NCBI GenBank assembly: GCA_964458705.1
Contig: CAYWKD010000002.1
Coordinates: forward strand, 77,247-141,246
Length of the DNA stretch: 64,000 bases
Reading direction: 5' to 3'
From: JAAUTG01 sp964458705
Lineage (GTDB): Bacteria > Bacteroidota > Bacteroidia > Chitinophagales > Saprospiraceae
In this document: positions 36,957 to 44,439 of the stretch, piece by piece
Layout: every line of letters starts with the position of its first letter
Numbering within the stretch: the first letter of the stretch is position 1
Position numbers and translations under genes: made by a program
The notes under the pieces: generated by a model
Database searches by the model: none
Told to the model about the DNA's origin: nothing
What the model saw: the letters and a program-made list of their open reading frames with translations, nothing else

Positions 36957-37847
36957 ATGGCGACAGATACAACTTTAATAGAAAAAGAATTACAAGGCAA
37001 TGATCCTCATGTAGATCATGCAAGTTGGGATGGCGGTGATGAAAAGCCATTTAAGGCCAGTTATGGTAAGTTAATGATGTGGTATTTCTTGCTATCAGAT
37101 GCCTTTACCTTTGCGGGTTTTTTGATTGCTTATGGCGCATTGCGTTTCAGTATGCCGACTTGGCCAGTGGCGGATGCTGTATTTTCAACAGCACCGTTGA
37201 ATAATTTAGGCTTGGGTACAGGGACTCCTCTACCGCTTATTTTTGTAACGTTTATGTCCTTTCTATTAATCGTAAGTTCCGTTACAATGGTACGTGCGGT
37301 ACAAGAGGGAAGAAGAGAAAACCAAAAAGGAGTTGTGTTTTGGTTGATACTGACCATTATTGGCGGATTGGGCTTCTTGAGTTGTCAGGCTTGGGAATGG
37401 AATAACTTGATTGCACACGAACACATGTCTATTACAGTTAATCCTTTTGGAACACACACTGAAAATGGCGCTTATTTGGATGATGTGCACGGTCATGCTT
37501 ACGAGAGTAGTTCAGAAAGAGAGACCTTTGAGGCAGGTGAAACTTATTTGATTCATAAGGAAGAAGGTGAATGGTTGGAGCGTAGGTTTGTGACAGAATC
37601 GGGTTCGCAAGGACAACAAGAATTTGGACCATTTCAATTTGGAGCCTTATTCTTTTTCATTACTGGCTTTCATGGCTTTCACGTATTCTCGGGAATCGTT
37701 ATACTCATCATAATTACGCTTAATGCTGCGGGCGGTCTTTATGTAGATCGAAAAAATGGTTATGAGATGGTTGAAAAAGTAGGTCTCTACTGGCACTTTG
37801 TGGATTTGGTTTGGGTATTTGTATTTTTAGTATTTTATCTTCTTTAA
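36957..37847 (+). CDS. Cytochrome c oxidase subunit III (long form with extracytoplasmic insert)
   Basis: This 296-residue protein has five membrane helices and the subunit III signatures ITGFHGFHVFSGIVIL and LYWHFVDLVWVFVFLVFYLL. Between the third and fourth helices (about 150-222) is a soluble insert rich in His, Glu and Gly (for example DDVHGHAYESSSERE), absent from the short paralogue next door. The insert may contact other subunits or cytochrome partners; this is inference. Confidence 0.92.
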   Translation: MATDTTLIEKELQGNDPHVDHASWDGGDEKPFKASYGKLMMWYFLLSDAFTFAGFLIAYGALRFSMPTWPVADAVFSTAPLNNLGLGTGTPLPLIFVTFMSFLLIVSSVTMVRAVQEGRRENQKGVVFWLILTIIGGLGFLSCQAWEWNNLIAHEHMSITVNPFGTHTENGAYLDDVHGHAYESSSERETFEAGETYLIHKEEGEWLERRFVTESGSQGQQEFGPFQFGALFFFITGFHGFHVFSGIVILIIITLNAAGGLYVDRKNGYEMVEKVGLYWHFVDLVWVFVFLVFYLL

Positions 37848-37981
37848 TAAAATCAAGTCAGATAAAAATTGTAGTTTTTTGTTAGAAAGTAGTTGGGCTA
37901 GTAGATTGATCGGCAAGGAAAACTAGAGTCTATTACTCCCTTAATGTGAATCTAAAAATGCTTACATCTAAAAAATAAATT

Positions 37982-38392
37982 ATGGCTCATATATCATACG
38001 AACAGGCTAAAAAAGATGTTTTTAAAGGCTTTTGGTTGCTTTTTATTATTACTTTAATTGAAGTTGTAGTTTCTTTATTTGGAAAGGGTTGGTTAGGAGT
38101 AGATGTCCAAAATATTTGGTGGCTATATGGTATTGCAGCATTGCTTATCATAGGTTTGTCTATTTACAAAGCAAGGTATATCATTCTTGAATTTATGCAC
38201 TTGGGGCATGAGGTTGGAGGACTGCGATTGAGCGTACTGCTGCCAACAACGCTATTGATTTGGGCAATTATTGCTTTCTTTCAAGAAGGGGATTCTTGGA
38301 AAAACAGGCGTGAACTAATCAAGGAGAAGAATGAAATTCAAGTGGATGCAGATGGAAAAGAAGTTATTGAAGCAACCGAATTAAAAGATTGA
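37982..38392 (+). CDS. Cytochrome c oxidase subunit IV-like protein
   Basis: This 136-residue protein has three hydrophobic helices (about 14-33, 41-60 and 79-100) and a charged tail. The GFWLLFIITLIEVVVSLFG start and YKARYIILEFMHLGHE middle are typical of the subunit IV family in Bacteroidota cox clusters. It is the last gene before an intrinsic terminator. Confidence 0.85.
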   Translation: MAHISYEQAKKDVFKGFWLLFIITLIEVVVSLFGKGWLGVDVQNIWWLYGIAALLIIGLSIYKARYIILEFMHLGHEVGGLRLSVLLPTTLLIWAIIAFFQEGDSWKNRRELIKEKNEIQVDADGKEVIEATELKD

Positions 38393-38442
38393 GACGAAGA
38401 GTTTGTTTTCATTTCTAAGATTCGTGTATTTTATTATACATT

Positions 38443-38457
38443 TTTACACGGTGTAAA
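38443..38457. promoter_or_regulatory. Perfect palindrome TTTACAC-G-GTGTAAA
   Basis: Seven bases are mirrored exactly around one central G. The one-base spacer is too short for a good RNA hairpin and suits a homodimeric DNA-binding regulator. It sits between the subunit IV stop and the terminator. Which gene it would control, if any, is not clear. Confidence 0.4.
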
Positions 38458-38465
38458 GATAATTG

Positions 38466-38489
38466 GCGGGTACAAAACCCGCTTTTTTT
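38466..38489 (+). terminator. Intrinsic terminator after the cox genes
   Basis: GCGGGT and ACCCGC form a 6-bp GC-rich stem around ACAAA, followed at once by seven T (38483-38489). It marks the end of the main respiratory transcription unit and separates it from the SCO-like gene. Confidence 0.85.
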
Positions 38490-38536
38490 ATTGAAAACCT
38501 TCTTTTACAAGTGCTGTTTACTAGAAAAAACATCAA

Positions 38537-39139
38537 ATGAGGATCAAAAAAATCATTCAATTTCTTGCGTTGGGGTTAATATTGGTTGTACTGCCAGTTG
38601 GTTCATTGCTGTACTTAAGAAGTGGTTGGTTTGAACGCTACAACGCCCTGCAAGAGTTGAAGGATATGGGAAGTATGCCAGTATTTGAGGCTAAAAATCA
38701 AGCGGGGGAAACGATTAATAATCAGAATCTGAAAGGCAAATATGTTGTATTAGGAAAGATAGATTCGTTCAGCAAGGGCAACAAAGTGCTTGAACAATCT
38801 AAGAAACTATTTGAACAGTTTGGAAATTCAAAAGAAATTGCGCTTTGTACTTATGTATCAGATTATGATTCCTTAGCTATCAATCAATTCATGGAGACTC
38901 TGACACAGGATACGGTGAGTAGATGGTACTTTTTGTATGATGACGATAGAATTAAATCTGTCTTTGAGGCTAGCACTGATAGTCATCTAGCACTTATTGA
39001 TACTTCCTTGACGGTCAGAAATTTTTATAATACAATTACAGACGATGAGATCGGATTGATGGCAAAGCATATTGCCATGTTCGTTGCACCATTGAAGCGC
39101 AGAGCAGAACTGGAGTTTAGGAGAGAAAAAGAAAAATAG
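38537..39139 (+). CDS. SCO-like thioredoxin-fold protein without the copper-binding cysteines
   Basis: This 200-residue protein has an N-terminal membrane anchor (about 7-26) and a thioredoxin-like domain. Its opening resembles SCO1/SenC proteins: a MPVFEAKNQAGETINNQNLKGKYVVL stretch (read over 47-72). Where SCO proteins have CxxxC, this one has KIDSFSKGNK (74-83), and the only cysteine in the chain is near residue 105. The usual distal His is not evident. It therefore should not deliver copper in the standard way. Its place between the cox genes and the DUF420 gene is the normal SCO position in Bacteroidota. Confidence 0.6.
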   Translation: MRIKKIIQFLALGLILVVLPVGSLLYLRSGWFERYNALQELKDMGSMPVFEAKNQAGETINNQNLKGKYVVLGKIDSFSKGNKVLEQSKKLFEQFGNSKEIALCTYVSDYDSLAINQFMETLTQDTVSRWYFLYDDDRIKSVFEASTDSHLALIDTSLTVRNFYNTITDDEIGLMAKHIAMFVAPLKRRAELEFRREKEK

Positions 39140-39187
39140 TTCTATATTCAACGCAAAAGATTGTCTAAAAAATTAAAAGAATATTAA

Positions 39188-39784
39188 ATGGCGATTGATT
39201 TTTTATTGAAGGATCCAAAAATTGAATTGGCGAAAAGGTTAAATATTGCTGCTTGGATTATAACAGTGGCGGTGTTGCTATTAGTAGGATTAATGCGTCA
39301 AGTAAGCTTACCACTTCCTGAGGGTTGGGATTTAAGTTTTTTAGCTCCTTTCCATGCAGGAGTGAATGCCTTGACAGCAATAGTGTTAATTATTGCGCTT
39401 GTGTTCATAAAGCAGCGAAAGTTCAAAGCACATCAAAATATGATGACTCTTGCGATGGGGCTTTCAGCATTGTTTCTGCTATCGTACGTAGCTTATCACT
39501 TCACACACGAGTCCACTATTTATGGCGATATAAATAAAGATGGCATATTGGATACTGCTGAGAAAGCGGCTGTTGGCACTTCTCGTACTTTCTATTTGAT
39601 CCTACTTTTGTCACATATTGCTCTCGCAGCCACCATTTTTCCATTCATATTGTTTACTTATATAAGAGCATTCACAAATCAATTTGGAAAGCATAAAAAA
39701 ATGGCGAGGTGGGTTTTCCCATTATGGCTGTATGTAGCTATCACAGGACCAGTTGTGTACTGGATGTTACAGCCATTTTACTAG
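39188..39784 (+). CDS. DUF420 membrane protein (CtaM-like oxidase assembly factor)
   Basis: This 198-residue protein has about five membrane helices with the DUF420 pattern: FLAPFHAGVNALTAIVLI, FKAHQNMM, a YVAYHFTHEST stretch and LLLSHIALAATIFPFILFTY, with conserved His residues near membrane faces. DUF420 includes CtaM, needed for assembly of heme-copper oxidases in Firmicutes. A charged Asp-rich loop (YGDINKDGILDTAEKAA) resembling an EF-hand-like Ca2+ loop sits between helices. Lies 48 bases after the SCO-like gene. Confidence 0.85.
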   Translation: MAIDFLLKDPKIELAKRLNIAAWIITVAVLLLVGLMRQVSLPLPEGWDLSFLAPFHAGVNALTAIVLIIALVFIKQRKFKAHQNMMTLAMGLSALFLLSYVAYHFTHESTIYGDINKDGILDTAEKAAVGTSRTFYLILLLSHIALAATIFPFILFTYIRAFTNQFGKHKKMARWVFPLWLYVAITGPVVYWMLQPFY

Positions 39785-39807
39785 CTCGCAAAAAATAAAT
39801 TTATTCG

Positions 39808-40077
39808 ATGAAATCAAGTTTTAAAACTATGAATAGGTTCATAAAAATATCATTTACCATCCTAGCAGTGCTGCTGCTAGTTGTGGGTTCAACAGAAATA
39901 CTGGAAGCGCAGTGTCCGATGTGTCGTATCGCAGCAGAATCAAATTTAAAAAATGGAGGAACATCAGGTAGTGGTTTAAATGCAGGGATTCTTTACATGC
40001 TTGCTACTCCTTATTTAGTGATTGGTACAATTGGATTTATATGGTGGAGAAATAGGAGAAAAGAGAAAGAAAAATAG
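39808..40077 (+). CDS. Small membrane protein with a CPMC motif
   Basis: This 89-residue protein has a signal-like N-terminus (about 8-34; ATG at 39829 is an alternative start), then QCPMCRIAAESNLKNGG, then one membrane helix (about 60-80) and a basic tail. The C-P-M-C motif just after the signal peptide could bind metal or form a redox disulfide on the periplasmic side. Small proteins of this type are commonly found after DUF420 genes in Bacteroidota; no function is established to my knowledge. It lies 23 bases after DUF420. Confidence 0.7.
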   Translation: MKSSFKTMNRFIKISFTILAVLLLVVGSTEILEAQCPMCRIAAESNLKNGGTSGSGLNAGILYMLATPYLVIGTIGFIWWRNRRKEKEK

Positions 40078-40304
40078 ATTTGCTTTATTTAGTTGAGATT
40101 TATCCACAAAAGGTTTATTAATTTTATCTAAGATTAGCTACTTATTTGCCAGTAAGCATTGAAAGTACTGCCAAAAGCCCTAAAAGAAAACTCATATTTA
40201 CAGTTTCTGACTAAATGATTACCTGCTTTTTGATTAAGATTCTTAAGTCATAAAGGATTGTATTTCAAATTTCATTTTCTTTGCAGCTAATCTAATTTTT
40301 AACC

Positions 40305-41525
40305 ATGCCAACTATCTCTAAACGAGGACAGCAAGTGCCGCTTTCTCCTTTCAGAAAGCTCGTGCGCTATGCAGATGCTGCAAAAGCAAAGGGCAAACAG
40401 GTATATCATTTAAACATTGGCCAACCTGATATTTTAACGCCGCCTGCTGCCATTAATGCTTTTAAGCAAAAGGAAATTGATATTCTCGCTTACAGTCCTG
40501 CTGTAGGAGTAACTAGTTATCGCCAAAAATTGGTAGAATACTACCATACCTTTGATATTGTGGTGGATCAAGCCGAAATAATTGTTACAACAGGCGGCTC
40601 GGAAGCTCTGCAACTATTGATGTACGCTTGCTTCAATCGAGGAGAAGAAGTAATTATACCCGAGCCATTTTATGCTAATTACAATGGCTTTGCTCAAATT
40701 GCGGATGTAGCCATACAACCCATTACTTGCCATATTGAATCTGGATTTGCCCTGCCTTCAATTGCTGACTTTGAGCGAAAAATAACGCCTCAAACCAAAG
40801 CTATTTTGATTACTAATCCAAACAATCCAACAGGGTGTTTCTACGATCAACGTGCTTTAGAACAATTAGGGCAATTAGCTAAACAGTATGATCTATATCT
40901 AATTGCTGATGAAGTCTATCGAGAGTTCTGCTACGACGGCAACGATTTTTATTCCGTTCTAAACTTAACAGGATTAGAAGACCATGCAGTTGTTATTGAT
41001 TCTGTATCCAAGCGCTTTAGTGCTTGCGGTGCAAGGATTGGAGCAATTATCACTAGAAATCAAGAATTACTAGAAGTCATAGAAAAATATGCTAAACTTC
41101 GTTTAAGTCCTCCCGGATTAGGGCAAATGTTAGCAGAAGAAATGATCGAAGGTATGCAAGAATATCTAAAAGCAACAAAAACAGAGTACGATCACCGAAG
41201 ACAAATTGTGTATGAGCGACTGTCTGCCATGGAGAACGTAATAAGTTACAAGCCTGGTGGGGCTTTTTATTGCTTTGCCAAATTTCCAGTAGAAGATGCT
41301 GAGCATTTTTGTCAGTGGCTTTTAACTGACTTTGAGCATGAAGGTGCAACAGTCATGCTATCGCCAGGAGCTGGATTTTATGCCACTCCGAACTTAGGGC
41401 AAGATGAAGTGAGGATAGCCTATGTACTTAATACCGAGAAATTAGCCAAAGCAATGGACTGCTTAGAAGTGGCACTGTCTAAATATCCCTACAAGAAGGT
41501 GGATAGCTTAGCATTTCAACAATAA
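40305..41525 (+). CDS. Pyridoxal-phosphate aminotransferase, class I (aspartate aminotransferase-like)
   Basis: This 406-residue protein has LNIGQPDILTPPAA (37-50), the NPNNPTG motif (171-177, Asn174 contacting PLP), Asp202 in LIADEVY and the Schiff-base Lys236 in DSVSKRFSACGARIG. All catalytic residues are present. It transfers amino groups between an amino acid and a 2-oxo acid; aspartate is the default guess but substrate range cannot be read. It stands alone, 227 bases after the small CPMC gene. Confidence 0.9.
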   Translation: MPTISKRGQQVPLSPFRKLVRYADAAKAKGKQVYHLNIGQPDILTPPAAINAFKQKEIDILAYSPAVGVTSYRQKLVEYYHTFDIVVDQAEIIVTTGGSEALQLLMYACFNRGEEVIIPEPFYANYNGFAQIADVAIQPITCHIESGFALPSIADFERKITPQTKAILITNPNNPTGCFYDQRALEQLGQLAKQYDLYLIADEVYREFCYDGNDFYSVLNLTGLEDHAVVIDSVSKRFSACGARIGAIITRNQELLEVIEKYAKLRLSPPGLGQMLAEEMIEGMQEYLKATKTEYDHRRQIVYERLSAMENVISYKPGGAFYCFAKFPVEDAEHFCQWLLTDFEHEGATVMLSPGAGFYATPNLGQDEVRIAYVLNTEKLAKAMDCLEVALSKYPYKKVDSLAFQQ

Positions 41526-41609
41526 CCAAGACCCACTACCATAAATAGGATGGACACTATTAAATTGGTTTAAAATATTTGGTAGTACTTCATGAGGTGT
41601 GGTGAGAAA

Positions 41610-41678
41610 CGAAGCAGTAGAGCTATCTTGGATAAATGAGTCTAATAAATATCAAATCAAACTGACCATACTGCTTCG
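41610..41678. repeat. 10-bp inverted repeat spaced by 49 bases
   Basis: CGAAGCAGTA (41610-41619) is repeated in inverted form as TACTGCTTCG (41669-41678) in the intergenic space between two converging genes. It could be a long-loop hairpin or a remnant of a mobile element; no transposase is present. Confidence 0.6.
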
Positions 41679-41731
41679 CTGTAAATACTGTAAAAGAATG
41701 AGATAAAAGCACTTATTCTGCACAAAGAATG

Positions 41732-43606
41732 CTATCTCAATTTTACTTCATCTATCAGGTTTAAAGTGTCTGGGTTATACACTTTCATGGTTATTCTTTT
41801 GCCCCGTACGTAGAAGAGACACAGTGCATTTTCAACACTAAAAGATTGGGTATAATCACTCCACGGCAAAACTTCCTGACCATAATAAGGTGCTCCAGCT
41901 GCTCCATTGTTGATTTGGTAGATGGGGCGCGAAACATTCAGTTTTTCATGTGGATAATTTTCAGGATAAATAGGCACCTCTGAAGTTAATTTGAGCCAAT
42001 TGTAGTTATGTTCATCACCAGTCAGAATAGCCACCACTTTTTTACTTTCATTTATTAGCACATCCAAATATTCGTCTCGTCGTTCGATGATACCTTTTTC
42101 AACGGGTTTTCCTGCTACATATGGTCTTTTGCTATTATCACCACTATACCACATATCATCTCTACTATGACCACCGTTGGGAAATACGGGTGTGTGTTGA
42201 GTTACAAAAATATGTTTGATATCTGAATCTTTTTCAAATCTTGATATAAGTTGGCGTAGCCATTTCATTTGATTATCCATCAAGTATCCATGTAGTCCTC
42301 CACTGGTAGCAGATTGCCTACTTATGGAAGGAGCATACCAATAATCACTATTTAGCACAATCATAGCAATGTTGCCATAGGTGTAATAGAATACGTTTTC
42401 TTTGTAGGACGGAAAATCAATTTGATTTGGATTTGGGTCATACGTATTGTTATCCTCACTATCTGGACCGTTTTCAGGATTGACAAAAGCCTCTGCAAAG
42501 ACTGCCTCGGCAGAATAAGTATCGTAAGGAAATCCATCAATAAAGGCTTGAGTGCGTCCCTTCTCATTTTTAAATATGTGCCCTAAAGCTTCATGGTTGC
42601 CCATGCCAATGTAATAGGGCATATAATGCCAGAAAGGTTCAATAGCTTTTTTCCAATTGTAATACTGTAAATGTTGCTCTTCTTTACTACTTAAATATCC
42701 ATTAATCATGTCACCTGTAAATTGGACAAAGCTTGCTCCCTCCCTGTAGGCTAAAGCAGCTATTTTCTTCATGATATAGGAATTAGCGCCCAATACTTTT
42801 CTTTCTCCTCCACCAGTAGCGTGTCGGCTGTCGCTTGTATATGCAAAAACAAAGGACTTTCTACTACCTGATGAAGGTGCTGTTTTGAAATGATAGGATT
42901 GTGATTGAAGTCCATAGCTGATAGAATAATCGTACTTCTCGGATGGTTTCAATCCATCTATTTTCCAGATGTGTTCGGTTTTATCTTCATTGCTTTTGAA
43001 TGTTTTCCCGTTTAATGTCAATTCTGCTTTTGCAGGTAAGGTAGTTTTGCACCATATAGTAACAGACTCGTCTGTCAAATTATTGATGTAAGGACCTTCG
43101 GAGATAGCAGGTATCACTTCAAAAGGGCCAGTACCTTTTAGGGCAACAACTCCATCGAACATTAACACTCCATCTTCATCAGCTAAACGATAACCCACAT
43201 TGAGGTAGTCATTTTCCTTCCAGTCCACAAAGTCGTAGGGATATTTAAAATCATCTTTGATGTTTATTTCTACTTTTCCATTATCAATTTTGGCTGTTTT
43301 ACGATAAACTGGAAGTGGATGGGGTGCTTTTCCATAAGGAATCAAACCATAGGTGATAGTGCCTGTAAAATTGCCAAAGTCCAATTTGACTCCAGAATCC
43401 GTCCCTTGGGGCTTACCCAAAAACATTTCCACAGAAAATACATCGGTAGTAGCTTCTGCAAAATATTTTTCACCTTTATGTTCAAAGAACAGCCTACCAT
43501 TGGAATCATAAGACAAATTGGAGTAGGACTCAGGGATTCGAGCGTATTGAGCCAAGGCTACATTTAAAAACAGTGAAGCGAGCGCAAAGACAATTACTTT
43601 TTTCAT
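41732..43606 (-). CDS. Secreted purple-acid-phosphatase-like metallophosphoesterase
   Basis: From the ATG at 43606 this is a 624-residue protein with signal peptide MKKVIVFALASLFLNVALAQ; an ATG 24 bases upstream is less likely. A fibronectin/PAP-N-like domain (about 155-250) with GPYINNLTDESVTIWCKTT precedes the phosphatase domain. Its metal-site motifs are TSDSRH, QFTGDMING, GMGNHEALGH, VTQHTP and ILTGDEHNYNW. The calcineurin-like fold hydrolyses phosphate esters outside the cell or in the periplasm. A jelly-roll-like N-terminal 150 residues are unassigned. Substrate unknown. Confidence 0.85.
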   Translation of the reverse strand: MKKVIVFALASLFLNVALAQYARIPESYSNLSYDSNGRLFFEHKGEKYFAEATTDVFSVEMFLGKPQGTDSGVKLDFGNFTGTITYGLIPYGKAPHPLPVYRKTAKIDNGKVEINIKDDFKYPYDFVDWKENDYLNVGYRLADEDGVLMFDGVVALKGTGPFEVIPAISEGPYINNLTDESVTIWCKTTLPAKAELTLNGKTFKSNEDKTEHIWKIDGLKPSEKYDYSISYGLQSQSYHFKTAPSSGSRKSFVFAYTSDSRHATGGGERKVLGANSYIMKKIAALAYREGASFVQFTGDMINGYLSSKEEQHLQYYNWKKAIEPFWHYMPYYIGMGNHEALGHIFKNEKGRTQAFIDGFPYDTYSAEAVFAEAFVNPENGPDSEDNNTYDPNPNQIDFPSYKENVFYYTYGNIAMIVLNSDYWYAPSISRQSATSGGLHGYLMDNQMKWLRQLISRFEKDSDIKHIFVTQHTPVFPNGGHSRDDMWYSGDNSKRPYVAGKPVEKGIIERRDEYLDVLINESKKVVAILTGDEHNYNWLKLTSEVPIYPENYPHEKLNVSRPIYQINNGAAGAPYYGQEVLPWSDYTQSFSVENALCLFYVRGKRITMKVYNPDTLNLIDEVKLR

Positions 43607-43935
43607 GTGATATTTTATATTGAAGCACAAATTTATTTAATGTCGTATCAATTAAATTAAACTGCACTTTAAATAATTGTTATTATTAGCTGAATACTGT
43701 ATTAAATCTCCGAAGTCCTTAAAACCATTTTTTAGAGATTGGATGATTTCTATTTTCGTTGTTATAGCAATCTAAACTATGAATCTGCTGGAAAATACAA
43801 TAGCTAAAACAATAATAAAAACTGGCACAAACCAAAAGGTTGCTATTGATTCTTTCCAAAAAAAAAGAGTAGTTTTTTCATTTTTCTAAACAAAATAGTA
43901 GGGCTTGCAGATCCTTTACAAACCCTACTATTTGA
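43607..43935. other. 329-base intergenic region between two minus-strand genes
   Basis: Contains the terminator of the coiled-coil gene at 43893-43933. A possible minus-strand -7 box TAAATTTG (43635-43628) lies just upstream of the phosphatase start, without a well-spaced -33. No other gene or RNA was seen. Confidence 0.6.
43893..43933 (-). terminator. Terminator of the coiled-coil gene
   Basis: AAATAGTAGGG and CCCTACTATTT (43893-43903 with 43923-43933) form an 11-bp perfect stem, extended by TTG/CAA after one mismatch, around an 11-base loop. On the minus strand it is followed by TGTTT after the stem's own T's. It begins three bases after the stop codon of the coiled-coil gene. Confidence 0.75.
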
Positions 43936-44220
43936 TTAAGAGAACAAGGATTTTAATTTATCAAAACCGTCTTTAAAAGAGTCAGAGGCTGATGAAAATG
44001 CACTTTTTGCATCTTCCCACTTATCCTCAGCAGCATCTTTAAGGTCAGCGTATTTTGACTCTAAGTCAGATTTTTTTGTTTTTAAATCTTTAATAACTTC
44101 ATCATATTTAGATTTAGCTTCTTCTTCTGCCGACTCTTTTTTTGCTTTCAACTCGTTGATCTTTGCAGAAACTTCGTCAATTGTCTGATTTGCTTTTGCT
44201 TTGAATTCTTCTTTGTTCAT
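43936..44220 (-). CDS. Small coiled-coil protein
   Basis: This 94-residue protein is almost entirely charged heptad-like helix (Lys, Glu, Ala, Asp), for example AKINELKAKKESAEEEAKSK, and ends DGFDKLKSLFS. It has no signal or membrane segment. Such short coiled-coil proteins recur in Bacteroidota and resemble stress-associated apolipoprotein-like helices, but no function can be given. It has its own terminator. Confidence 0.7.
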   Translation of the reverse strand: MNKEEFKAKANQTIDEVSAKINELKAKKESAEEEAKSKYDEVIKDLKTKKSDLESKYADLKDAAEDKWEDAKSAFSSASDSFKDGFDKLKSLFS

Positions 44221-44439
44221 TTTTTTTAGATTTTAAATATGGATAATTGTTCCTGCTCGTAAAGATTTTCGGATCTTTCTCTTTTTGAAGTGTCTGTTCA
44301 TTTCTTTACCATTGTCGATAATATTATGTAAATAATTTTCCTGAAACTTTCGTTCATTTCTGGTTTATCAGTGCTGACCTTCCGAAATCTTCACTTCTAA
44401 GCGGTGATAAATAGGTGCAAATTTTCTAAATTTGATTTT

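Noticed and set aside
44261..44278. AAAGAT..ATCTTT hairpin upstream of the coiled-coil gene
   Set aside because: Six AT-rich pairs are expected by chance in this base composition.
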